A stretch of 64,000 nt of DNA, from contig JAYKAV010002766.1 of assembly GCA_035582835.1 (NCBI GenBank), positions 3,733,237 through 3,797,236 on the forward strand, written 5' to 3'. Position 1 is the stretch's first letter; each line of letters opens with the position of its first letter. Made by a program: the position numbers and the translations under genes. The notes beneath the pieces were generated by a model, which was not told the origin of the DNA, did no database searches, and saw only the letters and a list, made by a program, of their open reading frames with translations. Shown piece by piece: positions 25,101-37,318 of this stretch. This stretch comes from Phoebastria nigripes (Eukaryota; Chordata; Aves; Procellariiformes; Diomedeidae).

Positions 25101-28100
25101 GTTCTATGGGGGTTTTTTTCAGTTTAACTACTCATTAATGTGTGCCCCAGAATAAACTATGCATCCTACAGTTAGACAAAACCATAAATATGTTACTTAT
25201 GAATCTTGATTAAATTAAAATAAGCATCAGTACACAGACTGCCAGTGTATTATAGTTGCCAAGACTGTGTAAGATAGGAAATTATTACCCACTTCACAAT
25301 CTTGTTACAAGATTGCCCACTGACTTTTCTTAGGGTGCTGCTGTTCATATGTAAGCATTGCAGGAATCATCATTTCAAATAATTGATTAACTGTCTAGTC
25401 CACAAAGTTTAAAAAGGAACAAACAAGGACATTAAGTGATTAGCATTCTTCCTTTTAATTTGCAAATCCTGTCTTCACAGCTAAAAAGCCAAATGCCTCA
25501 GGCTCCATCCCAGGCACACAGATCCCAACAAGCTTGACAGTAGAAAGAAGGTGCTACAGACGCACATAACTGACATGCTGGATTAAAGCAATCAACACAT
25601 TGACCATTAATCACAATTGAAGGCTTTACAGTGCACTTACAGAATGGCAGTGGGCCTGTTCCAGAAGGCAGCAGCAGCAATGCTGAATTTCAAACTGTTG
25701 AGCCAACCCACTAATGTGATTTTGTCAACATAAGCAGTTATAGATGTGGATCTTCAGTTAACTCAAGTAAATTTTGGATTTAGATGAAAAGAGAAAAATC
25801 TAACTAATGGACTGCCTTTCGAGTTCCACAACACTGACTTTGCTAGGGAAACTTAAGTAAACAAACCTGGTCTAAATGACATACTCATAACCAGAGTCCC
25901 CATCGTGTATAGCTGTTCTCCCAGGGGACATTAGAAACTTTCATTGCTCAGCTGACAATGCTTTGTGGTGCTGCCTCCAATGGATATATCAAATTTAACA
26001 ACATCAGAAGAGCAGGAGAAGGTATAACCACTTGCAAACCATGTTGAATCTCTGCAGGATTGAGAGTGCTTATCAGTCACAAAAAGATGTATGCTCCATT
26101 GCTGGATGGTACACTAACATCACAAAAACTATTAGCAGTTCTATCAACCATGTCAATAGCCCCATTGCTGGGGACTGCACAAGGACACATTAAAAAAGCT
26201 TATACCATAAAGGGACTAAAACAGATGAAGAGCAAAACTGAAACAGATGAGAACCAATCCCATTGCTTTATGAATTATTGTCTCATCACTATTACCCCTA
26301 TGCATTGCAGGAGTGCCGAGTTAATGAGTCACTCAAATGCAAAACAAAAAGTTGGGCAATGACTGCTGGTTTAAGAAAAATTTTGGTACCACAGGAACAG
26401 ATCCAGTAGAATATGGCTACAACTGCTGTCCATAAACATTAAGCAACAGTCAGACTCAAAATCTTCACTATGCTCTATGTGTATGTATAACTAAAAGACC
26501 TCCTCCTAACGAAGAATGTACATTCTATCTCTCTGATTTTCCTTGAACCTACTGGGAGCCACATAAAATGATTAAATGAGTAAGGCATGTTTTTAAGTCA
26601 GTAAGAATTGCATTTCTGTCATGATTTAACAAGGATCCTACAGGCTACTGAATTACTTGAGCAGCTGCATTAGATTAGCTAGTATTCCAGCACAAAATAC
26701 TGCCATTTATTTGTGTATTCTCAATGGCAACTACAGAAAATGAGGAACACTATTTCTTGTTTTGAAATTTAGCTGTGTCCCTGCCTTTCTGCTTCCTGTA
26801 CTTATGCTCCCCCACCTTGCCACACACTTCAGTTATCAGTAAAATGGACTTGCAACACTGACATATCTGAAGAACACTTTTAGATTCTTAGACTACAGAC
26901 AAGTAGAAAGATCTGTAAGTTCAATTACTTTTATTATTGTGCTCCCTCTGCTGGTTCTAAAAAAATCACTGTTGGAAAAAAATTATTTGCAGAACTATGC
27001 TGATGTCTGTGCTTACTGTCCTGGTTTACCTACCAATACACAAAAGCTGGACACTGAAAATGCCCCAGTATCTTGGCTTAAGTTTCTTAAGATTCAGAGG
27101 AAGAGACTTCTTGGTTTTTCCAAAGACTGAGAAAGACAATCCTGAGAGCAAGGTGCTACCTAATGCCTAGGAAAACATTGCAAACAGTTGGGGAAACCAT
27201 GCTCTCCTGGCATAGGAGCAGAAAGCTTGCTCCACAGAGGACATAGTATTAAGACAGCCCAGCACGCAGGAGAGAGACTCCTCTGGCACTTGTGATCTCT
27301 GTATAGGTGAAGTTGTATGGATAAAGACTCCAGAAGATGTTAAGTGAAGAAAAGGGTGTCCCTTTAAATCTTAATTGTATGGCCTGTGGAAAAGCAGCAC
27401 CACGAAAAAGTAGATAGTGGCATTGCCAATAATACAGTTAAAATCACTGTGATGCAAGTAAAATACAAAAGATTATCTCGTATGTTCCATTCCTACATTT
27501 TCTCCTTTACCCAGTCCTTCTATCCTCTGAAAATAGGTGTAGATCTGTAAAAATAAAACAAAAAACACAAGTATGATGGTTCTTTAGGTAGTGACAAGAG
27601 CTACTTGCCTCCATACACTGGCAAGACCTGGCATGTTTAGACATACACCATCCCGTCACAAAATAAATAATGCTTGACCAAAGACTCATTTCAGTGTAAA
27701 ATGACATATTAGGATAATCAGAATGAGCAAGCTTGCCATGGTCAAACAAGCTGTCTCCTCGCTGGTAAATACAATTAAAGTTTTTAACTCCATTTAGAGA
27801 AAGCAGACAACAGGAATATAACAAACTTAGCCCTTTTATGTGGGGTTGGTTTTTTTTTTTCCCTTCTAGTAAAAATGCCAGTTTCATACTACCCTCCCCT
27901 TTCCTCCACGTTCACTTAGCTATAGATAGGCATCAGAGTCTTCATACAGAGCTGTCACTTACTTATTTTGGTGGTCATATATACTACCCTCAAATGTCCC
28001 AAAGCATCAGCTGAGAGAATTCAAGTCATATCTGTTCAAGTAAACTGCAACATGTGAACCCAGTTTCTCAAAATACACAGAGATTGTAGAGCAACAAGCA

Positions 28101-28171
28101 TCATGCACATTTCATGTTAAAAGGTTTCTATATTCAGTAGGTTTAATATTGTATTGTATTGTCCCTATAGT
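22134..28171. other. Anonymous single-copy DNA
   Basis: No gene recognised. Two frames were examined and left uncalled: a 122-codon plus-strand frame at 23226-23594 and a 60-codon cysteine-rich minus-strand frame at 25498-25680. Both lack an identifiable domain and are discussed under findings or rejections. A T11 run lies at 27850-27860. No transposon was recognised. Confidence 0.5.
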
Positions 28172-28310
28172 TCCTCCATGGGGAAATTCAAAACTCAGCT
28201 GGACAAGGCCCTTCAGCAGCCTGATCTACATTGGACCATCTCAGAGGAGTAGGTTGGACCAGCTAACGTTCAGAGGTCCCTTCCCACCTATATTATTCTG
28301 TGATTTTATG
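28172..28310 (+). mobile_element. CR1 LINE 3' tail, plus strand
   Basis: The sequence follows the CR1 tail in order: a GGGGAAATTCAAAACTCA word, CTGGACAAGGCCCT, AGCAGCCTGATCTA, a GGTTGGACCAG word, CAGAGGTCCCTTCCCACC, and the terminal ATTCTGTGATTTTATG. It is preceded by three TATTG units (28150-28168) that belong to the flank. It is truncated to about 140 bases and noncoding. Confidence 0.88.
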
Positions 28311-29430
28311 TTCTGTTGAAAGTTCAGCGTGGGTGGAGATACTGAGGTTGTGAATTTTCAGCACACTTTTACTGATCCCAGAGTAATGGGATTCTTTTTG
28401 TTTGTTTTTTTTTGTTTATTTGCAATTCATTATTGACATGGTGACTAAAAGCTGAGAAGATTGGGAATTGTTTACCAATATGTATTGCTAAAAACAGCAG
28501 ATCTGCTTCTTGTGTTGAATGGCAGAAATTTTTTCTTCACAGACAAGTTCTCTGTTTTGCAAATGTTATGGAAGACAATATGGTTTTTATAGCTTCTAAT
28601 ATGAAAATTGGTTACTGATTTTCTATGAAAATAAACCTGATCTGACATTCAAAGAGGGGTTAGACATAATCCAAATTACAATTTTTGGATGGCTATCTAA
28701 CATCTTGTCTATGCAAAAATGTCATATGTTAAATGGCTTGGAAACCATGACAACACTAGCTGTCTAGAGCTCACACAAGCTTAATCAAGCCATAATCAAG
28801 GGTTTTCTTACATGATTGTCCATTATCTCCTTCTCAGTCAGAGATGCACATTATAGGAGTAAAAAGATCAGAGTGGAATCACCAGCATTAATTACATGCT
28901 AGATTAGATCTGTCTTCCTTAAGGAGCTGTCAAAAAGAATTTGGAGTACTTCTAGGACATTCAGAGGAGTCCTGGACTCATTCTGCACAGGCTGTAAACC
29001 AAAATAAAAAGTATTAGCACAAGTCAGTGTTACTGGAAATATATTAAGTTCTTCACATTTGATGAAAGTCTGTTCAACTCTGTGAACACAGATGCATTCC
29101 ATAATGACTACTATGTCCTTCTAATGATGAGAAGGTACCTAAAAATATAGAACAGGTGATATGTGTTTACCATGAAGAACAAGGTTTTAGACTAGATCAT
29201 TCCTGTGTATATTTATTAGACTAAAGGCTTGTTAATAGCAGCACAGTCATTTGAAGTCCGTGTTGAAGAGAAGTAAAACTTTTTTTCTTTGTGAGTTTGA
29301 AAAGGCACGACCTTCTTCAGTCTTATTCTTTAGGTAAACTTCCTGAAGCAATTCTGGAAGCTCTGACCAAGTTAAGAAAGAAAGAGGTCTATAAATACCT
29401 ATTTTTTCTATGTCCAAAGAGAAAAAGAAC

Positions 29431-29448
29431 TTTTTTTTTTTTTTTTTT
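29431..29448 (+). repeat. Poly(T), 18 bases
   Basis: Simple homopolymer between AAAAAGAAC and AAATCAAC. No retrocopy was recognised on the minus-strand side. Confidence 0.85.
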
Positions 29449-32400
29449 AAATCAACAACTGAAGTATGGGCTTGATTAGTAACTTGGAATCTTTAAACAC
29501 TCTGAAGTTCAGTAATACAACAACATAGCTTTCGAGGTAGAAACTGTGAAAGCTGTTGTCAGTAAAGAAGATAAGAGCGTAACAAATCATGAACCAGTTA
29601 CATGCCTTTCTTTGCAGAAGCTACAAATATCTAATCCCCCTGTCGTGTCTTATCCACAAAGGTTATCCTACAACAGGAAAACAAACAAAAAGGGGTAGAG
29701 CTCCTCAGAACCAGAGCAGAACCTCATTAACTAAAATACACAGATACAGCACAGAGCATCCAGATAGAAACAATAGTAAGTTTAGTCAATACACTGTGGA
29801 CCATGAGGAGACCAAATATGGCAATGAAGACCTGAGGAGACAAATGCATGTACAAATGTATGTACAGAGAAGAGCATCTAAGAAACATCTTCTGCAAGTG
29901 CTAAAACTGTAAAGAGCTGTTCAACACACAGTCCTCCAGCTGCTCAGTATTTAATATGAATGTACAACGAGGCTCAAACAATGCGAGTGAAAAAAGAAAA
30001 ACAAACAAAAAAAGAACCATACCATGTGACTTATAGAGCCAATAAAAGCTACGCAAGAGCAAATAAATAAATATGAGCAACAAACAAATGCGAAGAGCTT
30101 GTGAACTACTCATGGATTTTTCATGAGATGAAAAAGAAATTTGTCAGACAAATTATTTGCTCTGAATTATTCACTCAGCTGTAATTATGGCCATTGGCAG
30201 GCAGAGAAACCAGTAACTTTGATGATTTCTGAGCTTCTCAGCAAATCCTTCATCAGAAGACCATGATCTCGAGAAAAAAAGCCTTTTTGCTGAACTTGTG
30301 AAGCCATACATTGTTTCATCCAGGCCACAGCCACTGCTCTGGACAGTGACTCTAGGCCAAGATTTTGTTCTTGTTGAAATCATAGCCTTAGACACCGTAC
30401 CATCTGGCAATCTCCTTTCTTTGCAGTCTATGCTCTGCTCTCCCAAGGAGGCAAATATTTCAACAGGGGGTTTCTTTCTTTCACCTTGCAGTATTATACT
30501 GCAAGGAGGTAAATATTGTACTATTAAAGAGATACTGCAGTTTTCTCCTCTGTTTTAGTTTCCTAACCATTTTAGTGGTCCCATTGTCTGTACCAGGGAG
30601 CAGTACAAGGGACACAAGGCCACATTTTATCTCTTGAAGTAAAACTATGGAGGGCAACGTGCCTCTAGATGACAGTGGGTCACAAAGGAGCCCTCACCAT
30701 GTCTTCCAAGAAACCAGGAATCAGAAATCCGAGAATAGAGGCTGGCAGCACACGAGCCTTGCATTTGTCTGTTTCTACATTCTTGCATTTTTCCACATGA
30801 ATGGCCATGCTGGAGAGCATTTAAATTAAAATTTTTACCTGCTAAATTATCTATAAATTGCTCCACAGAAAGAGCATATTCTGGCACAGGGATTTCTGTA
30901 CCATGATTACCATATGCTGTCCCCAACAGACACAAGCTTTCCCCTGTATATGCACATAGCTACCAAGCTTCTGCCCCCTAAACCAGTCATGGCGCTCAAG
31001 TAAAATGAATTTTTTAACTTCTGCTGTGCTGACTGTAAAAAGCTGGGAGATATGAACAAAAATTCCAGTTTTACATCTAATGTTACTGACTAATTGCGAT
31101 AACAAATGAGTTTTGATACTTTCTCACCTCAGATATTTTACCTATTAAATGGAGTAAAAATAAAGTGAGAACAAAATAAAAAATAATATACACTTCCTTT
31201 TTACTGGGAACATTCTGTTCTACATATGATATCCTAGAAACTTCGCTGAAGGCATCAGAAACATGTAGGAGTTTTATTTTCAACTTTACAAAATACTGAG
31301 CATTTTATAAGAATTTATTTACAAAAATCAAATAATTCCGTGTAATGACTATTCAGAGTGATTCACTCTGTCTATACTAAAAGCCTTAAACCTCTAGCAA
31401 ATTCCAAGAAGCACTCTAACGTGCCTTTCTTCCACATGTGAAAGTCCTAACTCAGTTAAAATTTGGGCTCCAGAGGGTGTGTTTTGCCACTCCAGAAATA
31501 CTGCATTATCATTCAAGACAAAAGTCTTTCTACTCTGCAACAAGGTAGACACACACACAAAAAATCCTAGGCGCTCGCACTCGAGCAGAAATATTTCCAA
31601 TCTTTTTCTGTTCACATGAAAAGCAGTCTTGCAGTCAAACTTCAAAAAAACAAGTGATTACAAAAGTTCCCTCCCCATCCTATGCATCCACTGATTAAAT
31701 TACTCAAATTTACAATCCTGCTTCCAGAGGTTTTTCCACAGTTTTGCCTATTCTTTTCAGTCCTCACACCTCTAACTTGTCACGTACTGAAAACTTTTTC
31801 CTCATCTACCTATTCAAAACATAACCAAAAGATTAAAAGGTTGTCCACTTCTAAAATTTCCTCTCCATGGGTAGACTGATGAGGTGAGGCATTTGAAGAC
31901 TAACAGAAGCTAATTGTTCCCTCGCATTCCTTTGTCATTTAAATCCCTCGAGGGTGACCAGGGGAACAAGGAGACTTCTGCCCTCAGACTTCACAGAGCA
32001 GCGGCTGAAGGCACCGTGGGCTCTCTTGCAGACATATAATGCCCGAGATAAGATATTGCACAGCACAGTGTAAAAAATAACACAGAGCACAGAACAACAA
32101 ATAGAAAGAAGCATAGATTTTATATAAAGTTAGAAAAGAAAATAAAAAGTCTTCTAAACTACTCGCAATTTGTGATTAGGAAAACAGATAGTGTATAACA
32201 GCTATGAAAAAAAATTTTCTTGCTTCTCAGCCAGGACAGTGGCGATCAGTTGGGTTCAGCATAGTATAGCATTGTGCATACCAACTAGAAAAAGAAACAG
32301 TTACCACTAGAAAACTGCCTGCCATGAGTATTGACTTAATGTGCCAAAAATTAGATTATGTGGATGCAGACTTAATACACTACTTAATAGAAAAGGAAAG

Positions 32401-32573
32401 CTTAAGAATTTTTTAGTATGTTCATGAAGACATACTTGCAGAGTATTTTTAAGAAAGAAAGAGTAGGCACAGACACTGAGAATGCTGCTTTTCTGATAGT
32501 AGGAAGTGGACTACCGCTAGGCCTCTCAAACGAAAAAAAAACCTGGAAATCTGAAAGAATTTTTTTAATACTT

Positions 32574-32595
32574 AAAAAAAAAAAAAAAAAAAAAA
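32574..32595 (+). repeat. Poly(A), 22 bases
   Basis: Homopolymer preceded by AATACTT. No gene-like body upstream; treated as a simple repeat. Confidence 0.85.
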
Positions 32596-33724
32596 TCTGT
32601 AAGTAGATGTGTTTCTGCTCACTGGGAACATACTGGTAATAACTGCCACTTTTCCCCCCTTTTTAAATAAGAAATTGAATTTTTGTCATTAGATTATTAT
32701 CTAACCAAGAGAATTGTTACCATGAAAATCTCTTACAAAAAACAAACTAAAATAAACTAATGAAATGGTCACCTTGGGTGAAAAAACCCTGACTGACATT
32801 GTGAGGGTGTTATAATCATTAATTCGATCCATTTCAAAGCATTACACAAATAAAGCATTACATAAATGTGCAGAGTTGTATTTCTCACCCTGATATGCTT
32901 GCGAAAATGCCCCAAAGAAACTTCTCATTGTCCACTTCAAGCTGGTACTCAGGCAGTTCATTGTATGTCTTGTCAATTTTTAAATGGTATGTCAGGGCTT
33001 CAAACTGACAAGAATCATCCCAAGTCAGAAGCTGCATTCATAAACCTGAGTAAAAAGAAGCCATTTCAGGCAGCATTTGGTTTCTCTGAGAATGGAGTGA
33101 CTCAGTGCAGAACTGTATCACAGAATTTTTCTCTATCCTGGCAAGGAGTCTCAGGGCATTTACAGAGTGAAATAGGACTGAATACAAGTAGAAAACCTGA
33201 TGGTACTGTTACATAAACAAGCTCACTATGATTTAAATAAATAATCCAATAGCAACATCATAAAATGTCAGGTTTGGGAATATCAGATTGTATTAAAATA
33301 TGACATATATCTACAGTCAGGCACATATATATTTACACTCTGCACAGTTAAGTTGATTCATCTACATAAGAGACTACTGTGTGCAGTTATCCCATCAGCA
33401 TGAGGGCTACCCTAGGTGACACCCTCTAGGGTAAGTCAGCTAGGAATCAAAGCTGCTACATTTTTGTTGCTAGCTTCTCATCGCTGTAATATTCTACCAC
33501 CATTACAGCAGCTCCAGACAAACACGCCTCAACTTCTATCTTCCCATAGCATTGAAGTGCAAACCTCAACATGCTAGGATGCCCAAGCTCTCTGATTGCA
33601 CATCATTTTGAATGGGCTACTAATAATTGATTTAAGATCCCTCAACCAGTTTGTCATAGGCTTTTTAGAAAAAAACAGAAAAAAAAGAAAAAAAGACTGA
33701 GGAGATACATCTATTATTACCTAC

Positions 33725-33960
33725 TGTTCAGATGCCAAAATAGTTTATTGGCACTGCTAAGATGATCACTGCAAACCACACTTACTTCACACTCACTGCA
33801 TGAAAATGCAAATGATGTGATGGGAGGTGCTCTGTAACACTACCTGATTGGGAGTTCTGGAAAACTAAACTTCTCTTCAAGCAATTGATTTTGTGCTTGA
33901 TGCTCTTAATAATAACGGGTGAAAGAGTTCAACTGAAAGCAATTAAAAAGCTTTCCTGTT
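33725..33960. promoter_or_regulatory. Candidate conserved noncoding element 3 (octamer, RUNX words)
   Basis: A perfect POU octamer, ATGCAAAT, lies at 33806-33813. A RUNX-type AACCACA lies at 33774-33780, and TGATGTGATGGG follows directly. Downstream are CAATTGA- and CAATTAAA-type words. No coding frame crosses the region. Clustered sites of this kind are typical of vertebrate developmental enhancers, but single octamers also occur by chance, so this stays a weak inference. Confidence 0.2.
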
Positions 33961-34387
33961 TTGTGACAGTTTTACTCTACTCTATCCCACAACATTTTAG
34001 CCATGGACAAAATTATCAATATTTACAGAAAAACTGTTGTAAAGAGTGTAGCCTTTACTGAGCCACAGGTGAGACTATAGTATCCAACAATTCTAAATTC
34101 TTTCAGTAGATGTTCTGGAACCAACTGCCAAACACCGAAGGCTGTTTGTGAGAACCGCTGACTTCACTGCTTTGTAAATCTCTTCTTCAGGAGTACAGCT
34201 TGCAAAACCTGCAGATTTCAAACTCAACATGAAACTTCCCAGAGCTTCAAAAATCTCTCAGATTTGTCTGATTTTATGTACTGCGTCTAACAGTTACGCA
34301 GCGTAACAACAGATGATGGGTCCTTCCTTCCCCTCCAAGAAAACAGAAAAAAAAAATTAAAAAATTAAGTGACAAAAATTCAAAGGC

Positions 34388-34425
34388 TATAAAAGAAATA
34401 ATTTTATATAAAAGAAATAATTTTA
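34388..34425 (+). repeat. 19-bp exact tandem duplication
   Basis: TATAAAAGAAATAATTTTA occurs twice head to tail with no mismatch, suggesting a recent slippage or duplication event. The unit contains a TATAAAA word, so the copy number doubles a TATA-like site; no transcript start is otherwise suggested. Confidence 0.9.
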
Positions 34426-34529
34426 TGGACTCTGGAAACGAGTTGGGATACAGTTATACACTTGAGCTCAAATATCATCAGAAATCATAATTCATTAGTT
34501 CGTAATTCAAAATGGTTACTTTAATAAAC

Positions 34530-34790
34530 TGTGCTCCCTTTCCTTTTAATGCCTTGTTCAAATTTGTCAGGAGTTTAATCTTTTGCTATTACGTGGACAT
34601 GTCTTCACTAAATCCAATTAGCCTGCACAGTGTGTCCACAGATTCTACGCACTGTGAACTGTACATGTAAGCGGAGCACACGTTGGCTGCTGAGCACTGA
34701 CCATGCTGTCGCAAATTTCAATTCACATCACAATTTCATGGTGATTACGCCATAGAATACATTACTTTCCTACAGAATATCAATTGCATA
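34530..34790. promoter_or_regulatory. Candidate conserved noncoding element 4
   Basis: This block keeps several CpGs (around 34590, 34647, 34670, 34682, 34709 and 34747) and has CCAATTAGCC, CACAGTGTGTCC and TGGTGATTACG words, with little low-complexity sequence. No open frame or repeat explains it. The call rests on CpG retention and sequence complexity only. Confidence 0.15.
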
Positions 34791-35464
34791 ACAACTTTTT
34801 CTCAGGACATGGTTAGCAAAACCAGCAGAGTAGGTGTTCTCAGGGCACAGGCAGTAGACCACATAGGAGCTGTAGGATTACTGCTGCTGCACGTTTTTCC
34901 CCTAACACAGGAAATTGTGGGTTTGATGTTTGTTTTTAACTATTTATCAAATGAAAAAATCACCTCAGTGCTAGAGAGATCAGTCTTCCAAAGAGAAAGC
35001 CTAAGACAAGCAGTAGGTCCCTAACGAAAGCAAAGCGAAGCAAAATATAGACAAAAGATTCATTAGATCCCGATTAAATTCCATTCAAATGGGCCTACAA
35101 ATTAAGAAAGATCAGTGAATTCATAATCAGGATCGCTATAACCTTCAGTGATGCATCCCATTCAATTTGAGTGAAATTACCTTCACTACTTCTAGGATAA
35201 TTTATTGCATCCCATACCTCACCCAAACAAACATCACCTCTTCTTGTAACACTGATTCCTACCAGCTCCCTCATATCAACTGGTGTCCCATCTGCCAGAA
35301 AGCTCCCTGACTGCATTAGCATCTTTAGACAAATCCTTCCCATGAAAGGTCTAGCTTTGGTTAAAATCTTGGGTGCATGCATGACAAGTTTGCTGTAAGA
35401 TAGGCAAAGACAATCCCCAAAACATTTCTGCCAGCCTTATATGCTACACTGCCTTCCCAGCACC

Positions 35465-35640
35465 CTCTTGTTCATGTGAGCTGTTAAAACAGCCATAGCT
35501 GGCAGTAATTGCTGTTGACATTGTGTGGAGCCGTGCCCCACTGCCAGAGACAAATCTTTCATTCATGAAGAAGTGCTTGTTAGGCCAGCACTGGACTCCA
35601 AACCCACTTAATTAAATGGAAGGAAAAAGAAAAAAAAAAG
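35465..35640. promoter_or_regulatory. Candidate conserved noncoding element 5
   Basis: CAGTAATTGC, TTGACA, CATTCATGA and CTTAATTAAATGG are dense homeodomain-type words within 150 bases. They are bracketed by higher-complexity GCCAG words and have no coding frame. An A-rich run (35619-35640) follows. Weak evidence, based only on word content. Confidence 0.15.
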
Positions 35641-36387
35641 AAAGTTGCTTAGCTCTGGTGGGAAATTTGCACACAAAGGCCCGGTGTCTGGGTCTTTCCT
35701 CCACTATTGTGTCTCTCAAACAGTTTTACAATATAACAGCATCTCTCTCCCCCTGTCCCTTTCCTTCTAGCCACTGCAAAGGCAGCAGTGACCCTCATTA
35801 GAAGACCAGTTTGTTATGGAATGTTTTCCCAATGATTCACTAACAGGGCTTTTCTCCTCGGCAATCAAGGGCTTGCAAGTGCTGTGTAAGGGCTCTCCAA
35901 GGGCTGATTGCTTCAAGAATTTCAAAAGTAAAGAGTGTAAACAGGTACATGGAAAAAGCCTCTTTTGAGCAGTTACGTAAACATTCCCAATGCGATTTAA
36001 AAACCTCCACGGTGGAACTGTCAAGTCTGACTCTTTTCTTTAATTATATTCACACACCCCTTTCTGCATATACCTACCAAATAGTACTCAGTCAGATACT
36101 CTGGAAAGCTATGGCAAAACACACATTGCAGAGCTATAGAAAAGTAGTGTGATTAAAAAATAAACAAACAAAACCTCAACACCCTCCCCCAAACACAGCC
36201 TACATTTTAGAAGTAGCAGACACAACCATACTACCCACACTGAATTCCAGATGGCACAAGCTATTTTGTGAAGAGGGAGTCAGCAAATGGAGTAAGAACT
36301 GAACGCAATACTTAAACAGATTTGGCTTTGGCCTAATCTGGCAATTTTTGGTCTTCGTCTTGGCTTTCAAATTTACATGATTGTTTC

Positions 36388-36403
36388 TTTTTTTTTTTTT
36401 TTT
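36388..36403 (+). repeat. Poly(T), 16 bases
   Basis: Simple homopolymer between TTGTTTC and ACATCC, with no attached element recognised. Confidence 0.85.
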
Positions 36404-37318
36404 ACATCCATTCAATTGTAAGCTTTTTGGGGCAGTAGCCACAGGTCTGAATACTACACAAAATAAAGCAAATTGCCAGTATTAATAATGGATTGTAACA
36501 ACATTTCAGAGAAAAGTACATGGAAAGTATCACTAATATTTAATAACTGCAAATATTGTTTTTCCTCTGCATGTAATATTCCTTTCTGTATGAATAACAG
36601 CAATCTGTTTTATACTAACAAATCATAACTGAATAATTTTTCTATTATATGGTAAATAATGTTCAGAGTAAAATTACCTAATTCTGTATGACAGCTACAT
36701 TCAGCTGTTTCTATATAATTCTCTACCATAATTGAATATTGATTTACATAAAGCAAAATGTTTATGTCTTTATGTGAAACACAATAAATTAATAGGAACC
36801 ATATTGTCTTATTTTTTGAGATTCCGTAGAGTCGATATGAAATTATAACACTAAAACGTTGAGAAAAGTTAATTAAGATGGTAAAGCAAGGAGTCAAAGA
36901 AAAACATCAAACTGTCCCATAATTTACATCAGCATCATATTAGATGTATTTATCTTATTGTTTCTATCCTTACAAAATCCTTAATCCTTTCTACAGAAAA
37001 ACAAGATAAATGCTTTTTTGTCATACCACTTGAGTTGTCATTAAATAAAATATGGAAGTGATACAAGCACAAACATCTTTGATACTCAATTTTGCAGCTG
37101 TATCTGTCATCTTATAACTCACAAGATGCTGAACTGTCTTATACCATAAGACATATAAATCTGCTCTGTCTTATACCTGTGATTTCTGCTTGGCATGAAA
37201 CAGATTGGGCCCTACTTGTGTTATCAGCTGTTAAAATTTCAAAACACAGATCTTTCAGAATTTCTTACATTACAGTTATAAAGCTCTTCTTTCTCAACTG
37301 ATAAATGAAAAGGCAACA

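Larger units (their letters stand above)
28311..37318. other. Anonymous AT-rich single-copy DNA
   Basis: No recognisable exon, RNA gene or young repeat. It contains the homopolymers T18 (29431-29448), A22 (32574-32595) and T16 (36388-36403), a 19-bp exact duplication (34388-34425), and three stretches with enhancer-like word content (33725-33960, 34530-34790, 35465-35640), all listed separately. A 91-codon serine-rich minus-strand frame at 30171-30446 was inspected and is not recognised. The stretch ends abruptly at a CR1 truncation point. Confidence 0.5.

Noticed and set aside
30171..30446. 91-codon serine-rich minus-strand frame
   Set aside because: Reads smoothly but matches no family I know and has no exon-like borders; not strong enough to annotate.
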